From NCBI RefSeq assembly GCF_030247195.1, contig NC_080670.1:158298580-158362579 (forward strand): a stretch of 64,000 nt of DNA, written 5' to 3'. The notes under the pieces are model-generated. The model saw only the letters and a list, made by a program, of their open reading frames with translations. It had not been told where the DNA came from and did no database searches. Source of the DNA: Topomyia yanbarensis. Its lineage: Eukaryota > Arthropoda > Insecta > Diptera > Culicidae. Below, piece by piece: positions 1 through 11,529 of this stretch (positions are counted from its first letter, which is position 1; each line of letters starts with the position of its first letter). The translations under genes were made by a program, and so were the position numbers.

Positions 1-168
1 ATATTGCGAAATAAATATGGTAATACCGACAACGGGAGTTTCTGGAGATAAATAGTGCAGCTGAATCTCGACTGCATTATCTTCAAGGACACGGGGGTTT
101 CGGCTCTAACATTATTGCAATATTTCATGTTGGTACTTACAACTAACGTTTCTGTTCCCTTTGTATAG
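1..168. other. AT-rich flank, nothing recognised
   Basis: Short AT-rich sequence at the left edge of the window. No reading frame, repeat or RNA gene is recognised before the foldback element begins. Confidence 0.5.
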
Positions 169-170
169 TA

Positions 171-1864
171 GGGTGTCCCAAAATAACATCATGTTAAAAA
201 AAGTCATCGGGCTCACTTCTTAAATGAAAGGTTAGGGTATTAGGACCACTCTTTCTTCGGAGTAAGTTTTCTAAAACGCTTCCTACTGGTGGCGAATTTT
301 GATTTGAATTGAAAAATGAGCCGATTTTGGATAAAACTTCAAATTTATGCCTGTCTTAGATTTTTTTCAGCATTTTTTTATTTTTCTGGAGATGCAAACG
401 GAGAAGTTTGGTTAGTTAGTTTGTACAAATTTTGAATTATAAGAGCGGCAGAGCCATTAAAACTAAAAATTTGAAATTTTTGGTGTTTTTCAGTATTTTT
501 TCTTGAAAACTGGGTATCTAAACAATTTTAAAAGTGCAGAAAACACTTTATATAGTTGAGCCGAATACAGGGGCGTAATTTTGCTGAAGAAAGTGTATAG
601 CTACAGCCAATGGGGTATAACTTATTTAAGTTTTTGTTAAATAACCCTTTGACATTATATGAGATTTATAAAAAATAACACTGTTCTACAAAATAAAACA
701 ACTTAAGTGGGCTTAGTCCGCATATTATTTTTCGGAAAATAGAAGGAAAATGATGAAAAAATGGCGTTTTCGCTTGTCTCTAGTACATCAGAATCGGTTT
801 CTACGAGTATCTGACGATTTTTTTTTAAATTATTTTGTATACTAATAGCCATCTAGCGGGTTTGAAAATCACTAAAATTAAACAAATATGTCGAGTTTAT
901 GGCAAGTTACGGCGTATATTGGAAGGCTGAATTGATTGGCGTATTTAAATTTTGTATATAAAGTTTTATTTTCATATTAGGAACTTTGAAGTGGAGAAAA
1001 ATACAGAAGAGTGAGGTGAGTGTTGAAAAACTGATATTTACTGTTTAGATCACATAATTCCGAAATAGTCAAATTTGGGGCAACTATCCTCGAAAAACTT
1101 TTACAACAGAATACGGCGCATCATCTGACACAATTTGTTGAAGATGCCTCCTAGAAGTAATTATGGAGAATTAACTCTTCAAAAAATAATTAGAGACTTG
1201 GCGTCATTAGCAAAGTTATCATTATTTTTATAATTTAAGTTACAAAAAAAATCATCAGATGCTCATTAAACCTCGTCCTGACATACTAAAAACGTTCAGA
1301 AAACGTCATTTTTCATCATTTTCCTTTTATTTTTCAAAAAACAATGTATGGTCAAAGCAAATGTCAAAGGTTATCTAACAAAAACTTAAATAACTCATAC
1401 CCCATTAGCCGTAGCTATACACTTTCTTCAGCAAAATTACGCCCCTGAATTCGGCTCAACTATGTAAAGTGTTTTCTGTACTTTTAAAATTTTGTAGATA
1501 CCCAGTTTTGAAGAAAAAATACTGAAAAACGCCAAAAATTTCACTTTTTACTAAGTTTTAATGGCTCTGCCGCTCTTATAATTCAAAATTTGTACAAACT
1601 AACTAACCAAACTTCTCCGTTTGGATCTCCAGAAAAATAAAAAATGATGACAAGAAATCTAAGACAGTTCAGGACCACTTCAACAGGCATAAATTTGAAA
1701 TTTTATCCAAAATGGGCCCATTTTTCAAAAAATCAAAATTCGCCACCAGTAGGAAGTGTTTTAGCACACTCACTCCGAAGAAGAAAGTGGTCCTAATACC
1801 TTAACCTTTCATGTCAGAAATGAGCCCGATGACTTTTGTAACATGATGTCATTTTGAGACACCC
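171..1864. mobile_element. Long-TIR foldback DNA element (TA target)
   Basis: A 1.69-kb element whose two ends are long inverted copies of one another. The left end starts gggtgtcccaaaat and the right end is its complement with a few mismatches. The similarity continues inward: 582-650 pairs with 1375-1445, and about 700-790 pairs with about 1255-1345, giving arms of roughly 600 bp around a short unpaired centre. Both ends are flanked by TA (169-170 and 1865-1866), as expected for Tc1/mariner-superfamily insertions. There is no transposase frame, so the element is non-autonomous. The family cannot be named from sequence alone. The arms differ by scattered substitutions, so the copy is not very recent. 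Confidence 0.8.
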
Positions 1865-2100
1865 TATTGTATAGTAACATCCTGTTAATACAATATTTCG
1901 TGTATGGTGAAATTGAATTATGTGACCTTTATAATCGCCTTTTTATATTAGCTAAGGACATTCAATTCAAAGGGACTGAAATATATGACAGGCCTATTTG
2001 AAGTTCTATGTACTCAAGGTAGCGCAAGGGTTTGAATGCAGAAAGTATGGAAAGGCATGGAAAAGGGCCATACAAGCAAACTTAAAGTTTTTTTTTTATA

Positions 2101-2214
2101 TTTTAACGACATTCAATTAGCTAGAGTTTACTGGGTAGGAAAAGTTATGAAAATTAGAGCCATAGTACTCAAGTGACAGCAAGTATGTGAAGTATACAGA
2201 TCGGAAAACTAGAA
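2101..2214 (+). repeat. Dispersed repeat, copy 1 (partner at 39972-40085)
   Basis: This 114-bp stretch, starting ttttaacgacattcaatta, recurs in the same orientation at 39972-40085 with only a few differences. A more diverged relative may lie just upstream (about 1950-2070), sharing 'gacattcaatt' and 'gtactcaag', so this could be part of a larger decayed tandem family. No coding capacity is seen. Confidence 0.75.
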
Positions 2215-2999
2215 AGTTTCTCGACGACTCAACGACGACTTTGTATTTTACCATAGGAGTTGGGATGTTTTAGCAATTTAATCAAATTCAAATCATCAGA
2301 GTTTTATTTGTCGATACGCATTTCACCTTACATTAGACGCTCTTCTTTTCTAATGGTAGTCTAATTTTGCAGCTCCGAGAGTCAACAATCACCGTACAGA
2401 TACACCGTATAAAAAGCTCATCTCAATCACTGAAGGTCATCTGGATCGAAACAATCTCTACTATCGCAACTAATATACAAATCTTAGAAAGACAATGAAC
2501 TACACGAAAACCTCCCACAAACCAAATTTCTGGTTATGCCACAGGTGCTACGATCCTACTGACTACCAAGAAGCCTTCCTGACGCACCCGCACATATCAT
2601 GATGAACTTGTAAAACCGTCTTACCCTGTGAACCACCAAACCGGGGACCACTGATGCCAAAATCGTTAACATAAAATCCCTCATAGAGAACCCTTGAAGG
2701 ATTAGCGTAATGACCATAATTTGAACATCACAAGGAATCTGTTTTCTGTCTATTTCTTCGACATTGGAGAGGGGGACTATTGGTTCAATTCTTGTTCAGA
2801 TACTTCAACCAACCGGTTGACACACGGCCTATAGGCTGATCTTGTGAAGAGAAGGATAATAAATTGCTGTCAAACTACTAGTAAGCCACAGTTGATGAAA
2901 CTAAATTGTTTTAATTGAAGAAGTTTCACGGCAAGTAGATTTAATTATACTACCCTTTCCCTTTAACTATTGTTCTTTAGAGTTATTAAAATCCTACGC
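2215..2999. other. Unassigned intergenic DNA
   Basis: No transposon or gene is recognised. A TATA-like tract (ccgtataaaaag, about 2406-2417) is followed by short frames only. One of these, starting at 2495, encodes about 35 residues and is not convincing as a gene. Confidence 0.4.
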
Positions 3000-3357
3000 C
3001 ATAGCCTCCGACGAAATAGCTCATACTCATGAAACTGTAGTCAGCCATAGTAACCGAATTCCCACATCGGAATTCGTTATATTTAAAACTTTCCCCGTTG
3101 CACCCTCTTTTTTGTCAGTGGCGCTTTTCAACTCACTCCCACTCATCCCATGTGATCGGGTCATTGCTCCATACTATTCCGTAAGTCTTCAGATATTTAC
3201 TCGGCGGTGCATATTTGCCAAAACGGCAAAACCTTCAGCCGTCTCGAACAAAACAACCCCCTCAAGCTCAGACCCATTTTCCGCTCATTCGATCACATTG
3301 TATACAACCTTCCAGCCGTCGAAAAATTCAAGTTCATCCATGCTATCACAGGTCTTC

Positions 3358-3377
3358 CACCACCACCACCACCACCA
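3358..3377 (+). repeat. (CAC)n microsatellite
   Basis: A short CAC triplet run, about seven units. It encodes the poly-His stretch of a spurious frame. Confidence 0.85.
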
Positions 3378-3856
3378 GCCGTAAGCTCCCCTCCGAGTCG
3401 ACCCCACAACAGACACCGCCGCCCGGTCCGGACTCTAGCAGCCCCAGTAGCAGAGCGTTAATGAGAAAAGCAACGCACCGAAAAACAAAAAAAAAACTTT
3501 CCCAGACGCACCGCCAGACTAAACATTGATGGCTGGAGCAAAAAAAAACTACGTGCTAGAATAAAGCGAAACAGAAAAAAACAGTATCATGCTTAACATT
3601 AAGTATATATAACCGCCGTTCCCTCGTGCTGTCCCCCTCTACTCACCCCTGTCCCATCCCTCACACTAACCAACTCGAGGTCGAATAGTCATTGAAGACC
3701 CAGACGGGTGGTCCCTTCCTCCCAAAAAAGTCCACCTTCCACCACCCAGCACGGCCAGTAGCTCCAAAATCCCACTCCAGAGAAGCCCCGCACGGAAATG
3801 AGCCGACGCGCACGCAGCATACTATAGCCGTTGGTTGCCGGTCGGTCGGTTGGCCT

Positions 3857-3894
3857 GTCGTCGTTTCGTCGTCGTCGTCGTCGTCGTCGTCGTC
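3857..3894 (+). repeat. (CGT)n microsatellite
   Basis: An interrupted CGT/TCG triplet run of about 12 units. It is the source of poly-Ser and poly-Asp/Arg frames on opposite strands. Confidence 0.9.
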
Positions 3895-4066
3895 TGGGAT
3901 GGAAAGCGGTGCAGCAAAAATCGAAAAAAAACTCAAGCAGGCAAAGCAAAAATCCAGACACGCACTATAAAAAGAACATTACACCATCCATAACTCCCAT
4001 CCGATAACACTAGAACCGCCTGGCTGCCAGACGGTTGCCCGATGACTGACTAACTCCTGGCTGTTT

Positions 4067-4110
4067 TTGTATGTGTATGGGTGTGTGTGTGCGTGTGTCT
4101 ACGTGCGTGC
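4067..4110 (+). repeat. (GT)n-rich microsatellite
   Basis: An imperfect GT/TG dinucleotide tract with GC interruptions. Confidence 0.8.
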
Positions 4111-4400
4111 CTTTGCTTTCACAAGGTTACTGCGATGCGAGTTCCTGCCACCCTTTTTCGGGGGCTCCACGCAGCGTTTGCTTTTCGTCGGAGACAGTGC
4201 GTCATTCGAAAATATGAGGCCTTCCCATGAATGGTGTTTGGGGTTGAGGTTGGGACCAAAGTTCAACTGAAGTCAAGTTCAAAAACGCACACCCGAGACG
4301 TGCCGCGACGACGACGTCGCTGGCACCGACAAAATCGACAACGACGACGACGACGGTCAGACTCGTGAGACTGTTTGTGAGCGCGTAAGTAGGCATTCAT

Positions 4401-5125
4401 TTCATGTCATTACTGTCTGGTCTATACTACATACGGGGTTTCGACACGCATCGATGGAGCCAAATTTAGTTGCGTATTGAAAAGAACTTTCTCCGGAGAC
4501 TGCTGCAGACTAGGTAGAGGTGAATCATTTTCGGGTGCGAAGGATAATGTGTTACTGGGAAGCTACATTAGAATTAGGTGCGTGTTCGGTCGGATTGGTT
4601 AGTTTTGGTGTAATTTAGTTGATTTATAAACAACAACCACCGGGGTGATCAGGATCGTGGCCAGTTTAAAATTCACACTCATAGCAGGAATTTTCATTTC
4701 GGTTCACTTCAATAATTTAAAATTATAAGTTTGACGTTTTCGGATAACACATAGGGTCTCCCGAACTTATTGTTTTGTTTCGTCTTTGTTGTTGTTGCAT
4801 GACATAGGCAGTGTTACCACTTGTACAGACTAATTTGAAACGGTGTCAACTAAAGAAACTAGAATGACAAAGGGACACCATCTTAATTCAGTTTTAGAAT
4901 CTAAATTTTATTAGTCTAGGTGTTTGCGTTTCGACTTCCTCTCTTCAGAAACACGGCACTACACCAATGCACTGGGCTGACGCTACGTCCAAAATTGGAA
5001 ACAATACTTGTGAACACACTAAAGGACTTCTACCTTACGATGTGCGTATCTTTTTATCTTTAAAATATTTAGTCATTTTAATGGATTGAACCACGATCAG
5101 ATCCGTTGCGTGCGGTTAGTTCAGT
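4401..5125. other. Unassigned intergenic DNA
   Basis: No convincing gene, repeat pair or transposon motif is seen here. Confidence 0.4.
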
Positions 5126-5139
5126 TGGCCGTCCCCAAA

Positions 5140-5515
5140 AGTGGCATCCTTAAGAAGGTGCTGAAATATTGGTTTATGAAATAAGTAAGAATAGAGGATG
5201 AAACGGGCGCACGTCAAACTTATCAAACAACACATCACCGTCATGGCAATCAAAGAGCCGTTGTTGGAGCCTGGTGCCCGGATGTTCATGGTACTCGGTG
5301 ACATTTCGATCCAGCACAAAATCAGTTTCAAAAATGTCGACAGAAGGCAAAGAATGCCAAAACACTAATGGACTGTGGACACTTGAAATCATAGAGCCCG
5401 TCTCCATGTCAATCTGTCCGAGGAGATACACAACTATTTCTATGAACCTCCGGCGGCTGTTGGCACGAACAATCCGCATTATCTCGGGTGAGTGCCGAAG
5501 CTATTATTTTTAAAG
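5140..5515 (-). pseudogene. Tentative 6-pyruvoyltetrahydropterin synthase-like relic
   Basis: PTPS converts dihydroneopterin triphosphate to 6-pyruvoyltetrahydropterin in pterin synthesis. On the minus strand this stretch reads, in order, SFGTH (like the FSATH region), a DNA-x-LF-like stretch, a degraded GHGHNY-like stretch, IEIVVYLLGQIDMETG (like the family's strand plus G-x-ID-x2-TG) and LDRNVTEYHEHPGT (like NLD-x-DVPYF...STTEN). Spacing fits the family, but frameshifts and substitutions are needed throughout and the metal-binding histidines are not cleanly preserved. It would be a dead copy or a captured fragment. It could also be chance similarity. It ends next to a LINE endonuclease fragment on the other strand. 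Confidence 0.35.
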
Positions 5516-5552
5516 GAATGTATAGTCGCCCACCCAGAAATGGTCAGTAAAG

Positions 5553-5994
5553 ATGCTCTGGACGCAGCGACATTATGCACAGCCTCAACAAATCGACCCC
5601 GCAACAAAACCCGGACAGTTGTACGCTTGCGGAAGCTCAATCTGCTTGGCTCTTCAGGAGACACATCTTAAGAACAATTCTAACTTAGCTTCATGGATCA
5701 ATCTCCACTATACATCGGACAGTGCAAGAGGATCCAACTTATATCAAACGATGGACCTCCTAAGTAGGACCGATTTTTCGTCAGAGATCATACAGCTTAA
5801 CACCGAGCTGATTGCAGTGACGCGCTGAATATACTCTTCGGTAAAATATACAGTAGTTTAACTCTACATCCACCAAGACACCAACGACATTGACAACAAA
5901 CAATGAAGATTAGTCAAACAACTTTCAACCCCCTTCGTCTAATGGGAGACCTCAACGCACACCACACGATGTGGGGCTCCACGAACGCCATTGC
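5553..5994 (+). pseudogene. LINE ORF2 endonuclease fragment
   Basis: This is part of the APE-type endonuclease that nicks target DNA in I/Jockey-group non-LTR retrotransposons. The first frame (5553-5828) contains LALQETHLK, the catalytic-Glu motif region, and ends with LNTELIAVTR, matching the family's ELIAV strand. After a stop and frameshift, 5903-5994 gives LMGDLNAHHTMWGS, the GDxNAHHxxWGS motif with its Asp, Asn and His. Similarity stops near 5994, where a minus-strand BEL/Pao fragment begins. Only the 5' part of ORF2 is present and it is clearly non-functional. Confidence 0.8.
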
Positions 5995-6099
5995 CAAGGT
6001 GGTGCGCCATTGCTTTAAACAACGCAACCATGCATTCTTCGAACAAGCGGTTCGTCCCCAAAACGTGTCGTTTACTGGTGGTACCCGGAGGTAGCCAGC

Positions 6100-6645
6100 A
6101 TCCTCAGATAAAGATTGAAAGCTGTTCGGTTTCGAAAGTGAACCACCATCATCTGAGATAGGAGGAACTCGTAACAAACCATTTGGAACGTAACTAAGAG
6201 GCGCGAGTTTATTTCCAGAAGGGTGTTCCAGGAGGGTGTTCGTCTGTGCCGACAGGCTTGGATGCTTCATGTTTTTCAATATTTTCTTCACAGATTGTAC
6301 CCATTTCTTCCAGGTTTCACTCATGTGCATAATACTCGGCAACAAGAACGACCACTTAGTGTCTGGAGTTGCGAACTGCTCCATGATCTTCTCCTGACTC
6401 AAGTAGCGAACTGCTTTGTTCACCTCTCGATTAGCACCAACGAAGCTCGTACCTCGATCGCTAAAGAGCTAGATCGTTGTTCCACGTTTGGCAATGAAGT
6501 TCCCAAATGCCCTTATATGAGAACTGGTATTGAGCGTGTGCGTGATTTCTATGTGGACGAGTTGTAGCACCAGGCCAGTAATGAGTACACCCCACCTCTT
6601 CTCGATACGTCTGTCAAAAACTACCTGCGTCGGCTTCGTACATCC
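6100..6645 (-). pseudogene. BEL/Pao LTR retrotransposon integrase fragment
   Basis: BEL/Pao integrases insert element cDNA into the host genome. Reading from high to low coordinate, the fragment has DRRIEKRWGVLITGL, then VHIEITHTLNT, RAFGNFIAKRG, SDRGTSFVGANREV (the second catalytic Asp region, about 6419-6460), EQFATPDTKWSFLLPS and HMSETWKKWVQSVKK, close to the family's PHMGGxWERLVxSVK. One in-frame stop lies just before SDRGT (near 6469). The C-terminal part decays towards about 6100 and the third catalytic residue was not located. No LTR, RT or gag is attached on this side. The fragment abuts the start of an R1-like LINE leader near 6650. Confidence 0.85.
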
Positions 6646-6989
6646 AACTGGAGTGCCAACCGGCATATTAGGATCGATACCAGTATGATTCTAATTATAG
6701 CATACTAGAGCAACGGATGTGAATAAGGATTTCATCGAAATTTAGCCATGGACCCTGGTAAGAATGGGTGACACTTCTCCAACACGGCAATTGGGATAAT
6801 GGTAGTTGCTATTCCTCTTCGTCCCGCTTTGGTAGGTCTCCAAGTACGTTCAAAACCCGGCACCTTAGCCGGTGGAAGCAGGCTCAGTTGAGCGCTACTG
6901 ACTAGCACCGATCCGGGTCTGAACGCGGTACCCTATGAAGGACTGCATCACTCCTCACATGCAATCTCACTGGATGCAAAGATAACCAT

Positions 6990-8173
6990 GGGATCATATA
7001 GAGGCAACTACTTACCATTGTCTACCCACCGTTCGTCAAAAGTCCTAGGGCCTAGGTCACCGATCCAACAAAACAATCAAGTACCAAATGCAGCCGCAGC
7101 AGCGAGAGATGCCCAGGAAGGCCGTACCGAGCAGGAGTGGCAACAAACTAATAGGGCACCAAAGAAAGCTAGTACGCACGCCGAAATTACCAAATAAAAC
7201 CAAAAAATCGGAGAGCTCTACCAGTTCGTGAAAGGCGAGGGCAACACGCACATATTATGAATCTAGTGATCCACATCTAATCAGCCGTAGCAGCCGCAGA
7301 ATGCAAACAAATGGTGTTACTAGAAGAGCAGAAAACACCGAGAAGGCACTGAAGACCACGGAAGTAGCGAAAACATAAGCTCTTAGGACGTCGAAGCGTG
7401 TCCGGTATTCCCGATCCGTGAAAAGAGTAAGGGAAACACCAGGAAAGGAGAAGGAACCGAAAAAGCCCAAGAAGGTTGCTGTAGGACAGCGAAACGGCCG
7501 ACAAATGGAAAGTGAATGGCAAATCGTAGAAAGTATAGAAGAGAGAAGGAAGAAAACAGAAAAAGATGAAAAGAAGAAACAAGTCCTTCGGCTGCGCTAG
7601 GAGAGGTATAAGGCGGACTCTCTAGTCGTCAAAGAAAATGACGGCGAGACGTACGCCGCGATCTTTAAAAGGGTAAGAGAGGATCCCAAACTGAAGGAGC
7701 TGGGAGTAGAAGGTATTAAGTACCAGACGCACTCAGAAGGGAGAAATGCTTTGACATTGTAGCTGTGATAGCTGTAATCCATCGGTCAAGAGGTCGACCT
7801 ATCGGGAACTAGTGGCAGAAGTGGTGAGAGTAGAAGCGGACGTGAGAACTTTAGTTCAGCAAGCGGTGGTCAAATGCAGTAATCTGGACGAGATCACAAC
7901 GGAAGACGAAGTGTGCAGTAATACCGCAATGTACCCTGGAGAAAGAGCAGATGTTCAGCGCTACGCTTCTTGCCGGTAGTAGCCAATCAACTTATGTCGA
8001 CCGGTAAGAACGAAAACGGATGGTCTGTGTACACGTTGGGATTGATCCTTAGAGCTACTAAACAAACGGAAATGTGTTTCAGGTGTCTGGTTATCGGTAA
8101 GAAAGAGCTCGGAGAAGACTCGGATGGTGGTGGATAGCACATACGAAGACTTCGTGAAAACCAAGATGACTGA
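6990..8173 (+). pseudogene. R1-type ORF1 (gag-like) pseudogene
   Basis: ORF1 proteins of R1 elements bind element RNA to form the retrotransposition particle. Visible pieces are a basic Lys/Glu-rich segment (7418-7600), then NDGETYAAIFKRVREDPKLKEL (split here: NDGETYAAIF and KRVREDPKLKEL, about 7640-7705), the family's conserved block, then SNLDEITTEDEV (about 7880-7915) and CFRCLVIG (about 8080), the start of a CCHC zinc knuckle whose His and last Cys are lost. Several stops and frameshifts interrupt it. The same order of blocks is seen in the minus-strand copy at 28.7-30.0 kb. Confidence 0.8.
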
Positions 8174-8640
8174 TGCAGCTTGCTCAACATGGGAGGAATA
8201 AAATGCTGCACGATACGTATCCTTGCGTCCTCCTCATTACTGAGGTTCGGCATTCCGGCCTGGGCTGCTGCACTAAACTCAGAACGGCGCCGTTAACGGG
8301 CAAAGTTGACAAGCACGTTCGATATCATCGAAGGCGGTACACGGTATCTACATCACTCTGTCTGAGGACGTGAAATGCTACCAGCGGAGAAATGCAAGGA
8401 ACCACAGCGGCCTCGTTGGCTACGTGGCAGCAAGAGTGAGACAACTGCATCGGTATAGATATGCTTCCTCACACATTTGTCCGGAGTATGTGAACGTGCA
8501 AGAGACACCGAACCACATGGCATTCGAATCCCCTGGGGTCGAAGAAGTTCGAAGGGGGTATGCCTGGAGTTGAGAATATCATCGAAGAAATGTGCGGTGA
8601 CCAATATATCTTGAATGCTGTCAACAAAGTAGTTACGAGT
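8174..8640 (+). pseudogene. R1-type ORF2 C-terminal fragment
   Basis: This is the part of ORF2 after the RT thumb. Pieces are FGIPAWAAALNSERRR (like the family's YGGPAWAxAL), a decayed RVxSAYRTVS-like region, and ICPEYVNVQETPNHMAFESP (8478-8537), which matches the C-terminal Cys/His cluster (CPxCxxxxETxEHxxFxCP) with key cysteines lost. The reverse transcriptase is absent. The same region is intact in the plus-strand copy at 42608-43330. Confidence 0.75.
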
Positions 8641-8689
8641 ATACTATCTGAGCTGCAGAGAAACTAGCGAAGGGACCAACAAAGTGATG

Positions 8690-9060
8690 CCGCCGGCTGG
8701 AAAGCCGCCGTGAAACCGCAGCTCTCCGCCGATGTAGAGTTCCTCTACCGCCGCAGAATTCATATTAGAGTCGATTTACCGCCGTGGACCATCCGATTAT
8801 ATAGTGATAAAAATGGGCTCACGAAATGGACATCGGTCCCAAGACACCGGGGAACTCTTGGTCGTAGTAAGGTTGTTTCACCGCCAGATAATACCCGAGT
8901 ATATCTCGATAAAACTGGAGCTAAATATCTTAAAAAAGCGGGTATCGGTGTCGGGAGAAATTCCTCCGTCGAGGAACTCTCAGTCGGAGTAAGCTAAGTT
9001 CACGGTCGGGGATTATCCAACTTGATCGTGATAAGGTTGGAAGCTGAATGACATACTGAA
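8690..9060 (+). repeat. R1 3' UTR imperfect repeat units
   Basis: Units starting near 'gaactctyrgtcggagtaag' occur at about 8731, 8850 and 8971 (spacing about 120 bp). They are related to the ~190-bp units in the minus-strand R1 3' UTR at 31.17-31.96 kb. The long open frame here (8710-8997) is probably a by-product of this repeat structure rather than a gene. Confidence 0.5.
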
Positions 9061-9350
9061 ACAGGAACAAAATAACCTATGAAATCAGCAGCTAAATCGC
9101 TAACGGAGACGAGGGCTAACTGGCGACTTAATATAGGGAGAAGAAAGGCAAGACAAGAGTCGAGGGTTAAATGGTTCAAAGGTTGAGATTCATGGCTCAA
9201 GTGAGGCTCCGAGATTGCTGCGGAAAACTCGTCACCAAAAGAAAAGGCTGTGACGAAAGGAGAGCTATCCCCCCACGAAGTAACAGCTTCATATAGTTCC
9301 GTGGGATAAAGGGCAAAAAAGAATAGGGACCGTTTTAGTGGTTAGATACG

Positions 9351-9780
9351 AAAGTGAGTCGTGAGTCCCACACATTGCCAACCGATCAACCCCTGCTCTT
9401 ACTGCCACACATTTGTTTTTACCGCTACTTAAGCCGTGTATTCTGATTTTTAGCTTGCTCCAGGCTCAAGTTCAGCCTTTCTTGTCAAATGCGCTTATCT
9501 GGTTTTTCAGTACCTATAATAAATGACGAGAGATGCGTAGCTACCCATGCTGCTTCCACATATATGCCTTACTGGGTACTGAAGTCCGAAAAAATTTTGA
9601 CTTAGAAATTTGGAAATCTATTCATCTTCAATTTAAAAGAATACAAATGTCTAGTCATTTATATTTTCTACGATTTAATTGAAACTCCTCATCCAAACTA
9701 GAGTTGCAAGACCTTCATTCATTTCTGCTTTAATACTGACATAGGGCAGAATATGTGGGACTGAAAAAATATTATATAAA
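9351..9780. other. Unassigned AT-rich DNA
   Basis: Nothing recognisable after the R1 3' end. Confidence 0.4.
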
Positions 9781-10300
9781 ATATATTTGTTGCAGACGGT
9801 TAATTGTTTTGTAACTCACCCAACTACCGACAAACTGGCAACACCGGCCATATGCCTCATCCTCGTCCTGTTTTTCCCTACCTACACAAACACAGCCCAC
9901 CCACTTACACCTGAAGCGTCGTCGTATGGCCGTTGTAATAGCAGCCCAGTCTGGCCCACATATTTCGACGACGACGCCGGATGCCTGATTATCTACAATG
10001 TCTGCAAAGTGTTTCCCACTTTGGGGGTTGAATGCTCCCCCAAAACAACGCACCCATTCCGTTTCCACCATCCCACCCGCACACGAGGTACGGCACACCA
10101 GACACGAAATACCCACCGTACCCGGGGCATCACCACCGACACCGCCGTCGCCGCCACCACGCCGGGAGCTTTGAACACATAACGCATTGACAGCCGCCAG
10201 CCGGCAGTGGTGGTGGCCAGCATCGACGGTTACCAAGATGGGACTGTCTGGAAGTGCGGCAGGTGCTGCCGGGTTTGGTCTACGTGTAGGGGGCGGTGGG
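9781..10300. other. GC-rich block, possible regulatory or untranslated exon DNA
   Basis: Markedly richer in C and G than the surroundings, with CCACC/CGCCG runs (10130-10165). Overlapping frames exist on both strands (154 and 131 codons) but have no recognisable domain and biased composition, so neither is called a gene. Confidence 0.3.
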
Positions 10301-11529
10301 GGATTTTATTTTGGTTCAGGCTGGTGGGAGCCTGAATAGATGTCACGCACCATGTGTCTAGCTGGAGCTGGGTACAAACCGAAACAAAAAAGACAGTCGC
10401 AGCATGGTGACAGTATGCGTGAGTTCCGGGAGGACGAAAGAAGGGGACATTTCGGGGATTCGTTTAAATGTTGCGAAACAAGTTTGGTTGAATAATATTC
10501 ATTCAATCACACACAGGATAATTCGATCACTCTTATACAATTATGGAACATAACCATTTTTTGACATTGTTCTGAAATTTTGATTATGTAAAAATTGAAA
10601 ACAATGCCTTCCGATTATCGACGAAACCAAACATTACGGATTTGCCTTATACATAAAGAGATAAAACACAGAGATTGAGAAGCATTCTTGTTTTGAAAAT
10701 AATAAAAAAAAAAAAATGAGTGCATGGCTTATCTAATGCGTGAGTGACCAATGTGATATCACCGATCTGCGAGAGAGTGACACTTTCGCACAGTGGGTAA
10801 AATGTGGAAAAAATTGATTTGCTCGATCGGGGTTATATGAAGTCAAAGTCTATGTGGATAAGCCTACACTAATAAAAAAATATTATACGCGAACTTTAAT
10901 CCATATATGTAGTCCAACGATTCCACATATTGTTTGGATGATACGCTGAACAGGTCGTTAGGCTCTTGAATCATAAGATGTTTATTAGGGTACAACGATT
11001 GAAGTAGGGCTTTATCTGCGGAAATTTGCGAATTGATAAGTTATTTCATACCAAAATGTTGCTTTTTTGGGAGAACAACATTCGATAACGCAACAGCTGT
11101 AAGAGATACAAATAAACTTTCATCATTAAAAATGCCTGACTAAAACTAAGCACATTTTGAAATTCTAAGAAATCACTAGGAAAAGTTATTTTAAAAAAAA
11201 GTGATTTTGATGGGAAAACTTCACAAATATCTATTAAAGTCAGCAGATAGATATATGGTCCCTTTAACAAAGTTTTTTTTCTTATTGCATTACAAATTGT
11301 CTGAATAAAATATTTTTTTTATTTTTTTATAAATGAGCAAACAAACATTTATTTCTCAGCTTTAGGGGGATGAAATAGGTTATATATTATATACAAACTT
11401 TGCTAAATACACTATAGTTCAAACATCAACCTTTCGAGGCCAAAATAATTTCGGTACGTTTTCACCTATTTGGAAAAACTGTGCATTGAAAGTGAACATT
11501 ACACTTTTAATTAGCCATATACAATTGGA
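10301..11529. other. Unassigned AT-rich DNA
   Basis: AT-rich sequence with A and T runs (for example 10706-10718). No gene, repeat pair or transposon motif is recognised. Confidence 0.4.

Larger units (their letters stand above)
3000..4400. other. GC-richer low-complexity block, possible regulatory or 5' UTR DNA
   Basis: The block is less AT-rich than its surroundings and carries triplet and dinucleotide runs. These produce artefact frames on both strands (poly-His, poly-Asp, poly-Ser, poly-Arg). It contains no recognisable transposon sequence. Similar blocks recur at about 9.8-10.3, 23.2-25.7, 36.2-36.9 and 49.9-50.9 kb. They could be promoter-proximal or untranslated exon DNA of a host gene, but no splice structure or protein domain supports this directly. 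Confidence 0.3.
6652..9350 (+). mobile_element. R1-clade LINE, internally deleted and decayed
   Basis: This insertion keeps a 5' leader (6652-6990), a degenerate ORF1 (about 6990-8173), only the C-terminal end of ORF2 (8174-8640), and a 3' UTR with repeat units. The leader is homologous to the leader of the minus-strand copy at 30.02-30.79 kb; for example, both contain a 'gaccatggga/aaccatggga' stretch just before the ORF1 region. The ORF1-to-ORF2 junction near 8173 shows that endonuclease and reverse transcriptase were deleted. Many stops and frameshifts mean an old insertion. The exact 3' end is not clear. Confidence 0.8.

Noticed and set aside
3112..3384. 90-codon frame ending in poly-His
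   Set aside because: The His run is a CAC microsatellite; alternative frames through it are equally open and no domain is present.
3661..3970. Opposed frames with poly-Asp, poly-Arg and poly-Ser
   Set aside because: All three come from one CGT triplet run read in different frames.
5914..6100. Extension of the BEL/Pao minus frame over the LINE endonuclease
   Set aside because: The plus strand here carries the GDLNAHHTMWGS endonuclease motif; the minus-strand text has no integrase similarity below about 6100.
8710..8997. 95-codon plus frame after the R1 ORF2 fragment
   Set aside because: It lies in 3' UTR repeat units related to those at 31.2-31.96 kb and has no protein family.
9772..10236. 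154-codon minus frame in the GC-rich block
   Set aside because: A competing 131-codon plus frame covers the same DNA; both have skewed composition and no recognisable family.
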